From the NCBI GenBank assembly GCA_037179385.1, contig CM074184.1, positions 12,852,001 to 12,916,000 of the forward strand: DNA of 64,000 nt, in the 5' to 3' direction. The stretch comes from Holothuria scabra. Lineage: Eukaryota; Echinodermata; Holothuroidea; Aspidochirotida; Holothuriidae. Under the pieces are notes generated by a model that searched no databases, was not told the DNA's origin, and worked only from the letters and a program-made list of their open reading frames with translations. A program made the position numbers and the translations under genes. Below, in pieces: positions 10,707 through 21,800 of this stretch (positions within the stretch are counted from its first letter, which is position 1; the number at the start of each line of letters is the position of its first letter).

Positions 10707-12125
10707 TTTCCTGGTTTTCTGCAGGATTGACAATCCCTTGTACAGTAGCACAGTGTTACACCTAGCTTGTATAAAGCAATTATTTTGTTAGGAAGCAAAA
10801 CTAGTCCCTTCAGCAGGGTTCCTCTAAAATGTATGCATGCAACTCTTTGACTAAGTAAAAGCTTGAGCAAAGTTGTAAGCAAGTTTGAAGAATTGTTATA
10901 ATGAAACCCCTGGGTAGAACTGGGCAACCTGAATTATGCAAGGCCAAGTAGAAAATGCCTTTTACCTTATTCATGGGTCTGGGACAATTGATTTTGACCT
11001 ATGCAGCTACCAATGCCCCAAGTCCTGTATGTTGTGGTGCCTATAGCTGTCAACTAAAAGGTCCTGGCTGCAATAATCTTGCAATGTCATGAAGATTTAT
11101 GCACTTATCAATTGCAACACTGACACTTCCTAGACCTGGGGATGGTCGGGTCTTGCCCGCGAACTTTATTTTTGAAATTTTTAAATCCCCACACAGAGCC
11201 TGGCCATATATCCAAGCTGGGTTGGGTATACACTGATCGAGGGTAAATCCCCTGCCAAGTCCCCACTGTCAGCTATAGGCACTATGCATATCACCAGAAA
11301 AAGACCTGCCAGATTACCCCTGCCCTCGGATCCAGACTGATGGAGTGAAATCCTAGCACACTCAAGTCTCGGCCGGGTGGGGTCAGAATGACTGTGAAAT
11401 CCGTCCCCAGTCAAATCCCACCCCTGGGTCTAGGAGACTAGGCTGGGGTCAAGGTTGCAATTGGTAAGTAGTCAAGTGCATTAATTATACCTCAATAACC
11501 TCAATTATACCAGCATGCCGGATATGTCTTCTTCAATTTGCAGACTCCCAGTAGTTCCCCTTGCCATCCTCTATGCTGAACAGTGGCTCATCATATTTAT
11601 TAATCATAAGTTATAAAGTTGTGAAATTCCTCTGCTACACTTGCATATGTCCAACACGGTCAAACGTCATTGTTATTGCAGAGCACTAACGTTACACACA
11701 TCAACAGCCCACTTGATAGAATATTTTCTAACTCACACATTGTCTATGCAGTGTTTACGAAGTAACGTTAGTGTTAGGTCTCGTAGTATATACTTATACT
11801 GTAAGCGTCATTGCCTTCTCTGCGCTTCGTGTAACTCAACCGCTTGAAGGTGGTCGATCGATAAATTTACTTCTTAAATCCTGCCGGTAATCAAACTCCG
11901 ACGTCTTCTTGGTGCGCCATACATTAATAATGACTCTTTATAAACCCCTGCGAATGTCTTTGGGAATAATTTCAGATGTTATTGCAAAGAAAATAGTCGC
12001 ATCATCGGTACGGTAAGGGCTCTACATTTGTCGACTGCTAGCTAGCACTGCTGGCTGACAGATATGATATGAATGACAAGGTAATGTGACCTAATGTATG
12101 TTTATTCATATCACGATTTACAGAC
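10707..12125. other. Intergenic, no supported gene
   Basis: No convincing exon. AACGTTAC words cluster at 11680-11770. Confidence 0.35.
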
Positions 12126-12415
12126 TGCCAACTTTGATTGGACTAGATATTGAGAAACTACTACATATTATTCATCTTAATGAGGGATGAATAAAGTAAA
12201 GGAATAACATAAAAATTATGACGTCATAGAAACCAATTGTCCCAAGTCTCTCGTTGAGAAGCGATACCTTTATAGACCGATAGAGGGCGTATTAGAAAAA
12301 AGGCAAATACGGTATGCTGTGTACTGTGCTGAAGCACTGGATTTGTGTAGAGTTGGTGTTGTCAGCTCCCCGGGGAACACTCACGAGAGACTTGGCCAAG
12401 TCTACTCCCATAGTG
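12126..12415 (-). repeat. CRE-bearing dispersed repeat upstream of ARL16
   Basis: The longest copy in the window of the family also seen at 2221-2390 and 5875-5945. It carries TGACGTCA at about 12221-12228 and the 16-bp palindrome AGACTTGGCCAAGTCT near 12388-12403. It ends roughly 380 bp before the ARL16 start codon, so it could contribute regulatory sites. That role is inference. Confidence 0.55.
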
Positions 12416-12793
12416 ATAAGTAAAAAATACTTTTCCACATGGGGTTAAGAAATCATCCTATTTCAAAGCGGTTGATTATATTACAGAAATTTGGTATGAA
12501 AAGGACTGAGACAAGATCACTCGATTAATTGTCACATTATATGGGTTAGTGAAGAAGTTGAAAACTGTTCTTTACAACCTTCGAAATGAAAATGTACGCC
12601 TGGTGATAAGTACACACTGTGCTGTCAAAGAAAACACACAGAGCAATCTTTATTTGTGGACATGCAACTATACTCGACATACAGTCAAACGGGCAAGTCC
12701 GGCGGCGCGATCTCGATCGTGGAATCGACCGCTTCTAGCCTAGTTTAGTTTGCTCTTTAGTTTGTCCAGTTAAGAAAAATAAAACAGTTGAAA
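12416..12793 (+). promoter_or_regulatory. Presumed ARL16 promoter and 5' UTR
   Basis: This stretch immediately precedes the ARL16 start codon. It contains a small CpG-rich patch at about 12690-12735 (CCGGCGGCGCGATCTCGATC) in otherwise CpG-poor DNA. No TATA box or start site can be fixed from sequence alone. Confidence 0.35.
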
Positions 12794-12854
12794 ATGTGTC
12801 TTCTGATTGGAGCTGTGAGTGTTGGCAAAACGCTTCTCCTGAAAAGATTGCAAA
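12794..12854 (+). CDS. ARL16: ARL16 exon 1
   Basis: This 61-nt coding part runs from the start codon to donor GTATCC and includes the whole P-loop. It ends one base into a codon. Confidence 0.9.
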
Positions 12855-15800
12855 GTATCCTTACAGAGTTAACGTTAGTCTAGCCTAACGAAAGTCTCAT
12901 ATTCCTAATAGGCCTACTTGCCTAACTGTTAGGCCTAGGCTAGGCTAGGTCTGCTTTCGGGCCAAGTCGTCCCCAAGCCAAGTCGTCCCCAACCAACTCG
13001 TCCCCAAGCCAACTCGTCCCCAAGCCAACTCGTCCCCAAGCCAAGTCGTCCCCAAGCCAAGTCGTCCCCAAACCAACTCGTCCCCAAACCAAGTCGTCCC
13101 CAAACCAAGTTGGCCCCAGTATGAGAAATTAGTGAAAAATTGGTGGAAAATAAAATTATCTCATTTCAAGAGACCAGCTAACACCGACTTCGCATTTGTT
13201 TTGGTTTGTTAATTCAACATTTTTTCCTCCCTTTTGCTAGTTAAAAGGGAGATTTCGTGACACATAAACTTTTTTAATTTTTGAAGCAGTGATTTTTGCA
13301 TATATAGAGAATGACAAGTGGTTTAAAATAGAGCATGATAACTTTATTGTCGCAATTTGTCTACCCATCATAACCAATAACATATATATTTTTGGAGTTT
13401 GATAACATATATTTTAAACACAACTGATGGGGACATATGTTTAGTTTGGAAAATATAATTAGTCTTGCAAATAAATGTTTTGGCAAAAGTAATGTTTCTT
13501 GCAGATACATTTATATTGAAAACATTTCTTTTTCTTGAAAATATATTTCTGGTTGGAAGAATATTTTTGTTGCAAATATAAATTTGTGGCGAACATGGTA
13601 ACTTTTTCAAGAAAGATATATTTTAGTGTAAACATAATTTTTCTTCACTAATATATTTCAAGTGTTGAAAATAAATATTCTTATAAATACATATTTTAGA
13701 GCAAACATATATTTTTGTTGGGAATATATTTAGTTGCAAATATATATCTTGTTAAGAACATACTCTTCCTACAATTGTATTTTTATTGCAAATTTCTTTT
13801 ACAAATATAGGCCTAATGTTTGAAGCTACTAAAAAAATGTCGTGTTTTGTCACATAAATATTTCAGTTTTGATTATGTTTGGTTGGTAATATTCCCCTTT
13901 CTCGCGCCATAAAAATCACAACATTTTTCATATTGGGGACGAGTTGGATTGGGGACGACTTGGCTTGGGGACGAGTTGGTTTGGGGACGAGTTCGTTTGG
14001 GGACGACTTGGCTTGGGGACGACTTGGCTTGGGGACGACTTGGCTTGGGGACGACTTGGCTTGGGGACGAGTTGGTTGGGGACGAGTTGGTTTGGGGACG
14101 ACTTGGCCTGCTTCGCTAGGTCTAGGCTAATTAATGTTAGGTGCAAGTACGTTTGGCATAGAAATCTTACTTTTTAGATAACTTTTATTGTTTTTGTTTG
14201 ACACATCAGGCTCTCATTCATTTAACTCAGGAAAATAATCAAAACTGAATTGTGACAGTGTTTCAAGGACACGTCCGATGTGGAATATTTTCTGTAGGCC
14301 TAGGCCTATACTAGCCCTTGAACAGGGCTGTGTGTTACGTTACATGGCCAAAGCCCATTACACTCCACGTGATGTGGAGTGTAATGAGCTTTGGCCATGT
14401 AACGTAACCCACAGCCCTGTTCAAGGGCTAGGCCTATACCGGCCAAGTCATCCCCAAACCAACTCGTCCCCAACCAACCCGTCCCCAAGCCAACTCTTCC
14501 CCAAACCAACTCGTCCCCAAACCAACTCGTCCCCAAGCCAAGTCGGCCCCAAGCCAAGTCGGCCCCAATATGAAAAATTAGTGGAAAATAAAATTATCTC
14601 ATTTCAAGAGACCAGCTAACACCGACTTTGCATTTGTTTTTGGTTCGTTCATTATTTTTTCCTCCCTTTTGCTAATTAAAAGGGAGATTTCGTGACACAT
14701 AAATTTTTTTAATTTTTGAAGCTGTGATTTATGCATATATAGAGAATGACAAGTGGTTTGAAATAGAGCATTGTCGCAATTTGTCTACCCATCATAACCA
14801 ATAACATATATATTTTTGGAGTTTGATAACATGTATTTTAAACACAACTGATGGGGACATATTTTTAGTTTGGCAAATATAATTAGTCTTGCAAATAAAT
14901 GTTTTGGCAAAAGTAATGTTTCTTGCAGATACATTTATATTGCAAACTTACTTCTTTTTCTTGAAAATATATTTCTGGTTGGAAGAATATTTTTGTTGCA
15001 AATATAATTTTGTGGCGAACATGGTAACTTTTTCAAGAAAGATATATTTTCTTGCAAATATATTTGGTATAAACATAATTTACGAATATATAACTTTACG
15101 AATATATTTCAAGTGTTGGAAAAAAATATTCTTCTAAATATATATTTTAGAGTGAAATATTTTTGTTTGGAATATATATAATTGCAAATATACATCTTGT
15201 TAAGAACATACTCTTTCTACAATTGTATTTTTATTGCAAATTTGTTTTACAAATATAGGCCTAATGTTTGAAGCTACTAAATAAATTTCGTTTTTTGTCC
15301 CATAAATATTTCAGTTTTGATTATGTTTGGTTGGTAATATATTCCCCCTTTCTCGCGCCATAAAAATCACAACATTTTTCATATTGGGGACGAGTTGGTT
15401 TGGGGACGACTTGGCTTGGGGACGACTTGGCTTGGGGACGAGTTGTCTTGGGGACGACTTGGCTTGGGGACGACTTGGCTTGGGGACGAGTTGGTTTGGG
15501 GACGACTTGGCCTGCTTCGCCTATACCCAGTGTACTGCCGAGTGCACACCTAAGAGCTCGGTCATTTCAAGGTTTTTACATGTTATGTCAATGCAGGTGC
15601 GCACTCAACGGGCCCGTGCACTGGACGATCACCCATTCATATCTCTTTTTTTTTTTATTTTAAAAACCGAGTGAAAAGCCACCAAAGGGCATTTAAATAA
15701 CTACCAAGGAAATGATGCCTTCCCCCAAAGTACTAACACATAGGCCTATGCCTTCCTCCTGTTAGCTTTCTCTCAGCTTCCATACGTTCTAATTCTTATT

Positions 15801-18800
15801 TGAAACTTGGTAGATACCTATTAGGTAACTCAATGTCCAATGAAGGTTTGAAACATTTCAATTGTGGTAAAAAAAAATTTCCCTTGTCAAAAGTTGATGT
15901 TCCTCAAAGTTTGAACTATGAAGTAAAAATCTGTTCTCATAATATGCATTTAAACAGAAGAAAAAGTGTTCTGGGTTTTTCTTCAATTGCAAACAAGACT
16001 TCTTTTCTAGAAACAGAGCACACAACTGCCCATGTTATAACTGGTCTCATCTGGCTGAATCATCAAAACCAATTTTTGATAAAGCTGGTCCTTGGCTTCA
16101 GAGAGTGAACTATTATGTAGTCGCGTAGTACCTACTTGTGCATTGATGTTAAGAAAGTCGATGAGCCATAGTATATGCAAACACTAAAATGCACGATCCA
16201 ACACATCTCTTGCAAAAGTCTTGACTGTATGAGTCCAAAGATTTTCCCTTTTTGGAAACCAAAAATGAAGAAAGTTTATATTTATCATAGTAAAAAAAAC
16301 AGTTCATACTGTAGGCCTAGGCCTACATGCATATCATTGAGTGCATCCACAAACACCTTTTTTTGCATGTGTGCTTAACTACTATGCCCCATACTGTAAT
16401 GGGATGAACACAACGAGTCCAAAAAGATCCAGCAAAGTATGTTAAAAAGGGTTGCCTCAAGCCGTTGAATTTAAAAAATCACTTGAACCCATTTGCGGGT
16501 TCTGTCATTTTTCATCATGGTAACCCATCTAGAGAACCCACTGCACTTTTGGGTTCTGTTACAAAATGCATGGGTTGTAACTGATTGGTGGTAACCAGTT
16601 TCTGGGTTCTGTAATTGGATCATCAGGGAACAAGTGTTCGTGTGAAATCTGATGGCCTGTTGCCTCCATGTTGACAACTTACAGGAATGAGAAGTGACAC
16701 TGCACCATGTGCAGTCCTTTCATATTTACATGAATTCATTATGGAATTGGTTCAGTGAAGTTGAGAGAACCCATGTGATAGAGTACAGTCTGCATAAATA
16801 CAAATATGTATGAGCTAGAGATAAATAAACATCACTCTGACATTCATATTAATAAACATATTACACCTACATCTACACAATCTTGAGTAAATGATAGGAT
16901 AATTACAATGTGTTCTGACACCCAACATTGTCTTGTAGACCAAGTTTGTAATCTAGTTGGTAGATTATTCAACTCTCACATATAAATAAACAGAGGTTTA
17001 TTTCCCAGGCCAGATCATACCAAGGACTTTAAAGATGGTACCTTCTGCCATTGTGGATGATGCTCTGCTTAAAGGGAAATACTGTGTTTGTTTTACAAGG
17101 AAATTTCATCTTTTTAAAATCAATATTTAATGGCAAACAGTGATAAATAATTACAAATTAGTCAGTATGGTAGCCTTCTTTTGCAAGAAATAAGTTTCCC
17201 TCAAATAGAAATTCAGTTTTTTGTTGCTCAAGAATAATTTGCTCAGCCAAACTTACAACATTTCAAAAGATGCAATTTCCATACCCCTTCTTGTGCATGT
17301 AGTATTTTGAGGAGATGAAGGTATTACTGGGGTTTATTGTTGAGGCAGAATGATTTGAAAATGACTTAAAGCTATTTTATACTTTAAAGGTTATCTTGGA
17401 GCATTTTTAAGGGGAAGTTTAAGCAAAAATGTGGAAGAGGAACCAAATCTATACACTGTTGTGAAATTTTAATTTGAATTGGACATATATTTCTTGAAAT
17501 ATAACCAAATGAAGTTGCTAGATTTGTGTTTCAAAGTAAGTTTGAGGGCAGCAGAGGTTATATCACTTCCTTAAAGTTAATAGGAATACAACCTCCCACG
17601 GAGGAATGCAAAGTTTGTGAAGTTGTCATGCCACTTATGCAATCACATTTTTAAAAATATGGGATTGTTGAGGGGAAAATAGGCTGTAAGTTTAAAAAAA
17701 GACAAAAGACTGTCCATTAATGTGGGGATATGATGTCACATATGCTTGCTTCAAGTTCACTTTTTTTTGAAAATGTGACAACTTTTCTTGCTCATATCTT
17801 GAGAAGCACACATCAAATTTTAATGCAAATTTCACCAAAATGCTCAGAATAAGTACCTCTCCAACACATCAAAACTTGATATGACCTGCAATATTTCCCT
17901 TTAAGCAATGGTGTAGGGGTTTACAGTTCAATGCCCCATTTAGACAAGGCTGTGGATGCCTCTTGATGAAACTTGAAGATTATCTGCAAGAGAGATCTAA
18001 CTTACCCAACCTACATTTTGTCATTTGGCTTTCAAGTTACCAAACATAATCAGCAGTAACTTTAAATATGAGGTCTTTTGTCATTGGATTCTTACTCTAA
18101 CTTGAACAGAGATTTGATAATTTTGATGGATTCATGATGACCACTTCTAATGTTTATGAGGACTTACTTGGGGAAAGAGAGTGTTTCAAACCCAGACCTG
18201 ATTCCTCTTCAGCTGTAAGGCTCCCCTTCTGAAGTTCTGTCACCTCTGGAAAGACTAAAGTTGTCTGTGTCTCAAGAGGAGACAGAAAAAGCACCTTATA
18301 GCAGAAGAGAAATCAGGTCTGCATTTGAAAAGCTTTCTTTTCCCAAGCTAGTCCTCTTAAGCATTAGAAGTGATCATCATGTATTCTTCAAACTAATTGA
18401 GTAAGATGCTGGCCAGAATAAGGCAGTTGACTACTGTAAGTCAATCACTTACTGTACATAACAATAAAACAGATATGATAGTTTTCAAAGGTATTTTGTA
18501 ACTGTACCATTTGTAACTGCTTTGGTGAACAGAAAACTATGTTATGATGCATCAATGTAAGAGTTCATGATATTTCCTGATTTCAGGAAATTGGAAGTTT
18601 TTTGCAAAGTTCTAGACAAAACAATTTGCCATTGTCACCATGGTTGGAATGGCCAATGGTGAGAAGCATTTTATGGTTACTTGGAATCTTTGATGCATAA
18701 ACATTCTTGAAAAACAGAAAAGAGATAGTGACATTTTGCAGCTTGGCCTTCTAATGTGAGGTTTGTCAACGAGGAACCTTCTCCCCCTAGACTCCTCACT

Positions 18801-21800
18801 AGGACTGACAATTCTGAATTACAAAGTTCCAGGAAATTGACGTCTAGTTTTTTTACTTCTCTGATAAATGGTTCATAAATTGTTGCAAAGTTGTCACTGC
18901 TTCAACCTGCAATTTTACTGAGCAACCTGGCTTGGAGGGTAGTGTAACTTGATTGCTTTGTTTATTAAAACACAACTCTTGTAAGATATAATTATAGATA
19001 ATAAAAATTTGAAGTCATTTACTTTTTTGTTTATTAATCTTTTTTTTTTTTTGAATGGACATGAAAAATGTCACCATATTCAGGAGCTCTTTCTTTTCCT
19101 TAAAGTCTTTCCGCAGTGTTAACAACTAGTGGAAATGTTTCTTTTGCAGAAGTTCCATCAACAGTTCCTACTGTGAGTAAAATTTACTACACCGCTCTAA
19201 AGTCTTCTTGCTGACAGTTTCATTTTCTAATATCACACTGTGGGTAGTAAAACAACAGTGTTTCCTCTAAGGGGTGGGATTGCTTGAATCCTGCTAATTT
19301 CGTCAGAATTCCGCCCAACAGAAAATAAAATGCTGGAAATTCCCGAACACTCTAGGGGTGCGTCTGAAGTTGTAGTACAATTAGGACACACAACTGGACA
19401 AACAAATCTTTCCATTTGTGGCTTTAAACTTGATGTCTGATCCAAATAAACAGAGCTGACACTAATTCCTCCATCATTTACAAAATCTGCTCAACATTAA
19501 TCCATTAGAGGGGATCAGGTCCCATTGTGATTTTGAAAATCCCTCCCATTTTGAGAATGAAAAGTGGGAATGCCCACTCTTAGTTAAATTCCTTAGCCTG
19601 AACACTGTAAATAAGGCATTGCTTGATCTTGATGTTATCTCATAGTGTACCACTAATTACAATAACAACCAACATAATAAGTGCTGTGAAATTGTTGCTT
19701 CTCTGGAACAAGTACAGTATAACTGGAGAATGTTTAACATGCTTCCTTTTCAGTACATTTTATTTTAAAAAAGTGTAAACATAAGATTTCTTTGCTTTGT
19801 TACAAATCTTTTATATGTAGAGTGGAATTGATAATTTAGTATCACCATCACTTTGCACTAAACTACATATTGAACACTGGGGTGAAGTTAATATCTTTCT
19901 GGGAAAGAGGTGTATGTTATGGCTGTAGGAAGGGGTTAGTGAGGCTTGATCCCAGTCTAAGAAACTTATGGGTTATAATTTGTCATAGGAAGGAATATTT
20001 GTCAATAAAATTGGTGAGCTATCTATTTTTCCATTTCAGTAGTTTCTAGGAAAGGATACAAAAATCTATTGAATTTTTCCCTTTTGATTTTTCTATCCAA
20101 AGGTCGGAACAAATCTGTCAACTCTAAACTTTGACAAACGAAAGGAGGTGACTATCAGAGAACTTGGAGGAGCCATGGCTCCAATTTGGCCTACGTACCT
20201 CAGTGACAGCAGCACACTCATTGTAAGGATATCTTATTTGCTTTTTTTAACCCACTCAGGCCACTTTTTTCAGAAAATTTTGTGTTTCTCTGTCAGCAAC
20301 CTTTCACTATTTTAGTCGTTCACAAGGAAACTGGTTGTCTGATACAATTTTAAATTTTAACAAATTTATTGTAATGTTTTGTTGCTGGAACTGACTCACT
20401 GAGTGTGTGTCCATGTATTATTTGACTTTGTCTTTTACAATTAAAGTGTAAATTATGATGATAAAAGTCGAAAAAATCAATCAGTCCTCAGCATAAAAGT
20501 CTCGAAAGATAAAAACAAGCTGCTTTGCAGTTCTTAATGAGAAAAAATGGGTGACCGTCTTACAACCGACTGTACACTTTTGTTTGTCCCTATGGAATTT
20601 CTGTTGTCCCATACATCTGGACAATCATGAAAATCAAGCCCTACAAGTTCTCAAGTTCGACCCCTGGCTAGGTGATACCAAAGACTTTGAAAATGGAACC
20701 TTTTCCGTTGTGCTTGATGCTCAGTATAAGTAATCAAGAAGTAAAAGCATGCCAGTGAGCCACAACTGGAAAAAAGGGGTATGAGTTAAACCAGTTGTTT
20801 AAAAACTAATCTTTGACAAAATCATTCAATGGGGTTTCCCTCTGAAAGTTGTATTTATTCTTTTCTTTTACAGTTTATGGTTGATACATCTAATCCAGCT
20901 CAAGTTTCTGCCTCTACCATCCTCCTCTTCACTACTCTAGCATCGGAACATCTGCAGAATGCTTCTGTCCTTATTTTACTCAATAAAATGTAAGTGGTCA
21001 ACTAGGCATGAGTTAAATAACCTATTACCTAGCCTGTGTAGTGCCTCTTTGGCTACCGACTTCTCAGACTGCCGCCCTCCAAAGCCTGCCGGCTTAGTCA
21101 GAAATTCCTTTCAATGAGCCCAAAAGTTTATTGTCTTAATATTAGTGAGCATTCACCACAATTGGTCTATTACTGAGGTAGGCGGTGCTCAATGACTCAA
21201 TCTTTACAATGCTACGTTGAACACAAAGTCCTTTAAACCATACAAAAACATATGCTTATTACAGTATGTCCGGCAAAGCTTGGAAGTCTTGATCATGGAC
21301 AGCCTCTTTCAAACAGTGACAACTTTCATGAAAGAGTTGATTTAAAAACATCAATCTTTGGTTGAAAAATATCGAACTTTCTTTTCTCATGGCCATGTGC
21401 TCCATTGTTTGTAATTAACCACTGTACTGTGTGTATATGCTTGCACAGTACCATACAATACTAGTGTGAAATAACATTGACCGCTGTGACTCAGTGTACT
21501 GTTTTTCAATGGTACAAGTGTTTGCCTGTTGAATAAACATTAAATAGCCTTGCTTCACCCATCCATGTAGAGGTATGAAAATGAAGTTTCCATTGGATTT
21601 CTACACAGTTGAAATGATTTTGGCTCCAACGCCAGGAGAAGTTGGTTGGTTTTTTATAGCGATGAGCTGAACTAAAAGACTTTGTTTGTCTGCGGGCTAC
21701 CTATTACCATGTCTTGCCTTCTTCAAGACTGCCATATTGAAATGTAGGTGGCAACATTTTTCAGGACAGCTTCTGATATAGACAAAAAAAGTTTAAGTGA

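Larger units (their letters stand above)
12953..14114. mobile_element. Foldback (TU/FB-like) element 2
   Basis: A 1162-bp element in ARL16 intron 1, flanked by perfect 9-bp duplications GCTAGGTCT (12944-12952 and 14115-14123). The left end is GCTTTCGGGCC and the right end GGCCTGCTTC, the reverse order of element 1, so the element lies in the opposite orientation. The arms are inverted minisatellites (12960-13122 and 13933-14108). The AT-rich core (about 13123-13932) is nearly the same as that of element 3 and is itself built of degenerate TTGCAAATATAttTTT-like words. There is no transposase. Confidence 0.9.

Noticed and set aside
11880..11930. Minus-strand ATG in good context (MAHQEDVGV) opposite ARL16
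   Set aside because: The frame stops after nine codons and no donor better than GTTTGA is present, so a first exon cannot be supported.
13879..14177. Long open frames with repeated GDDLAWGRLGLGTSW peptides over the minisatellites
   Set aside because: All are translations of the tandem repeat. They are open in several frames because the unit lacks stops, and there is no sign of a gene.
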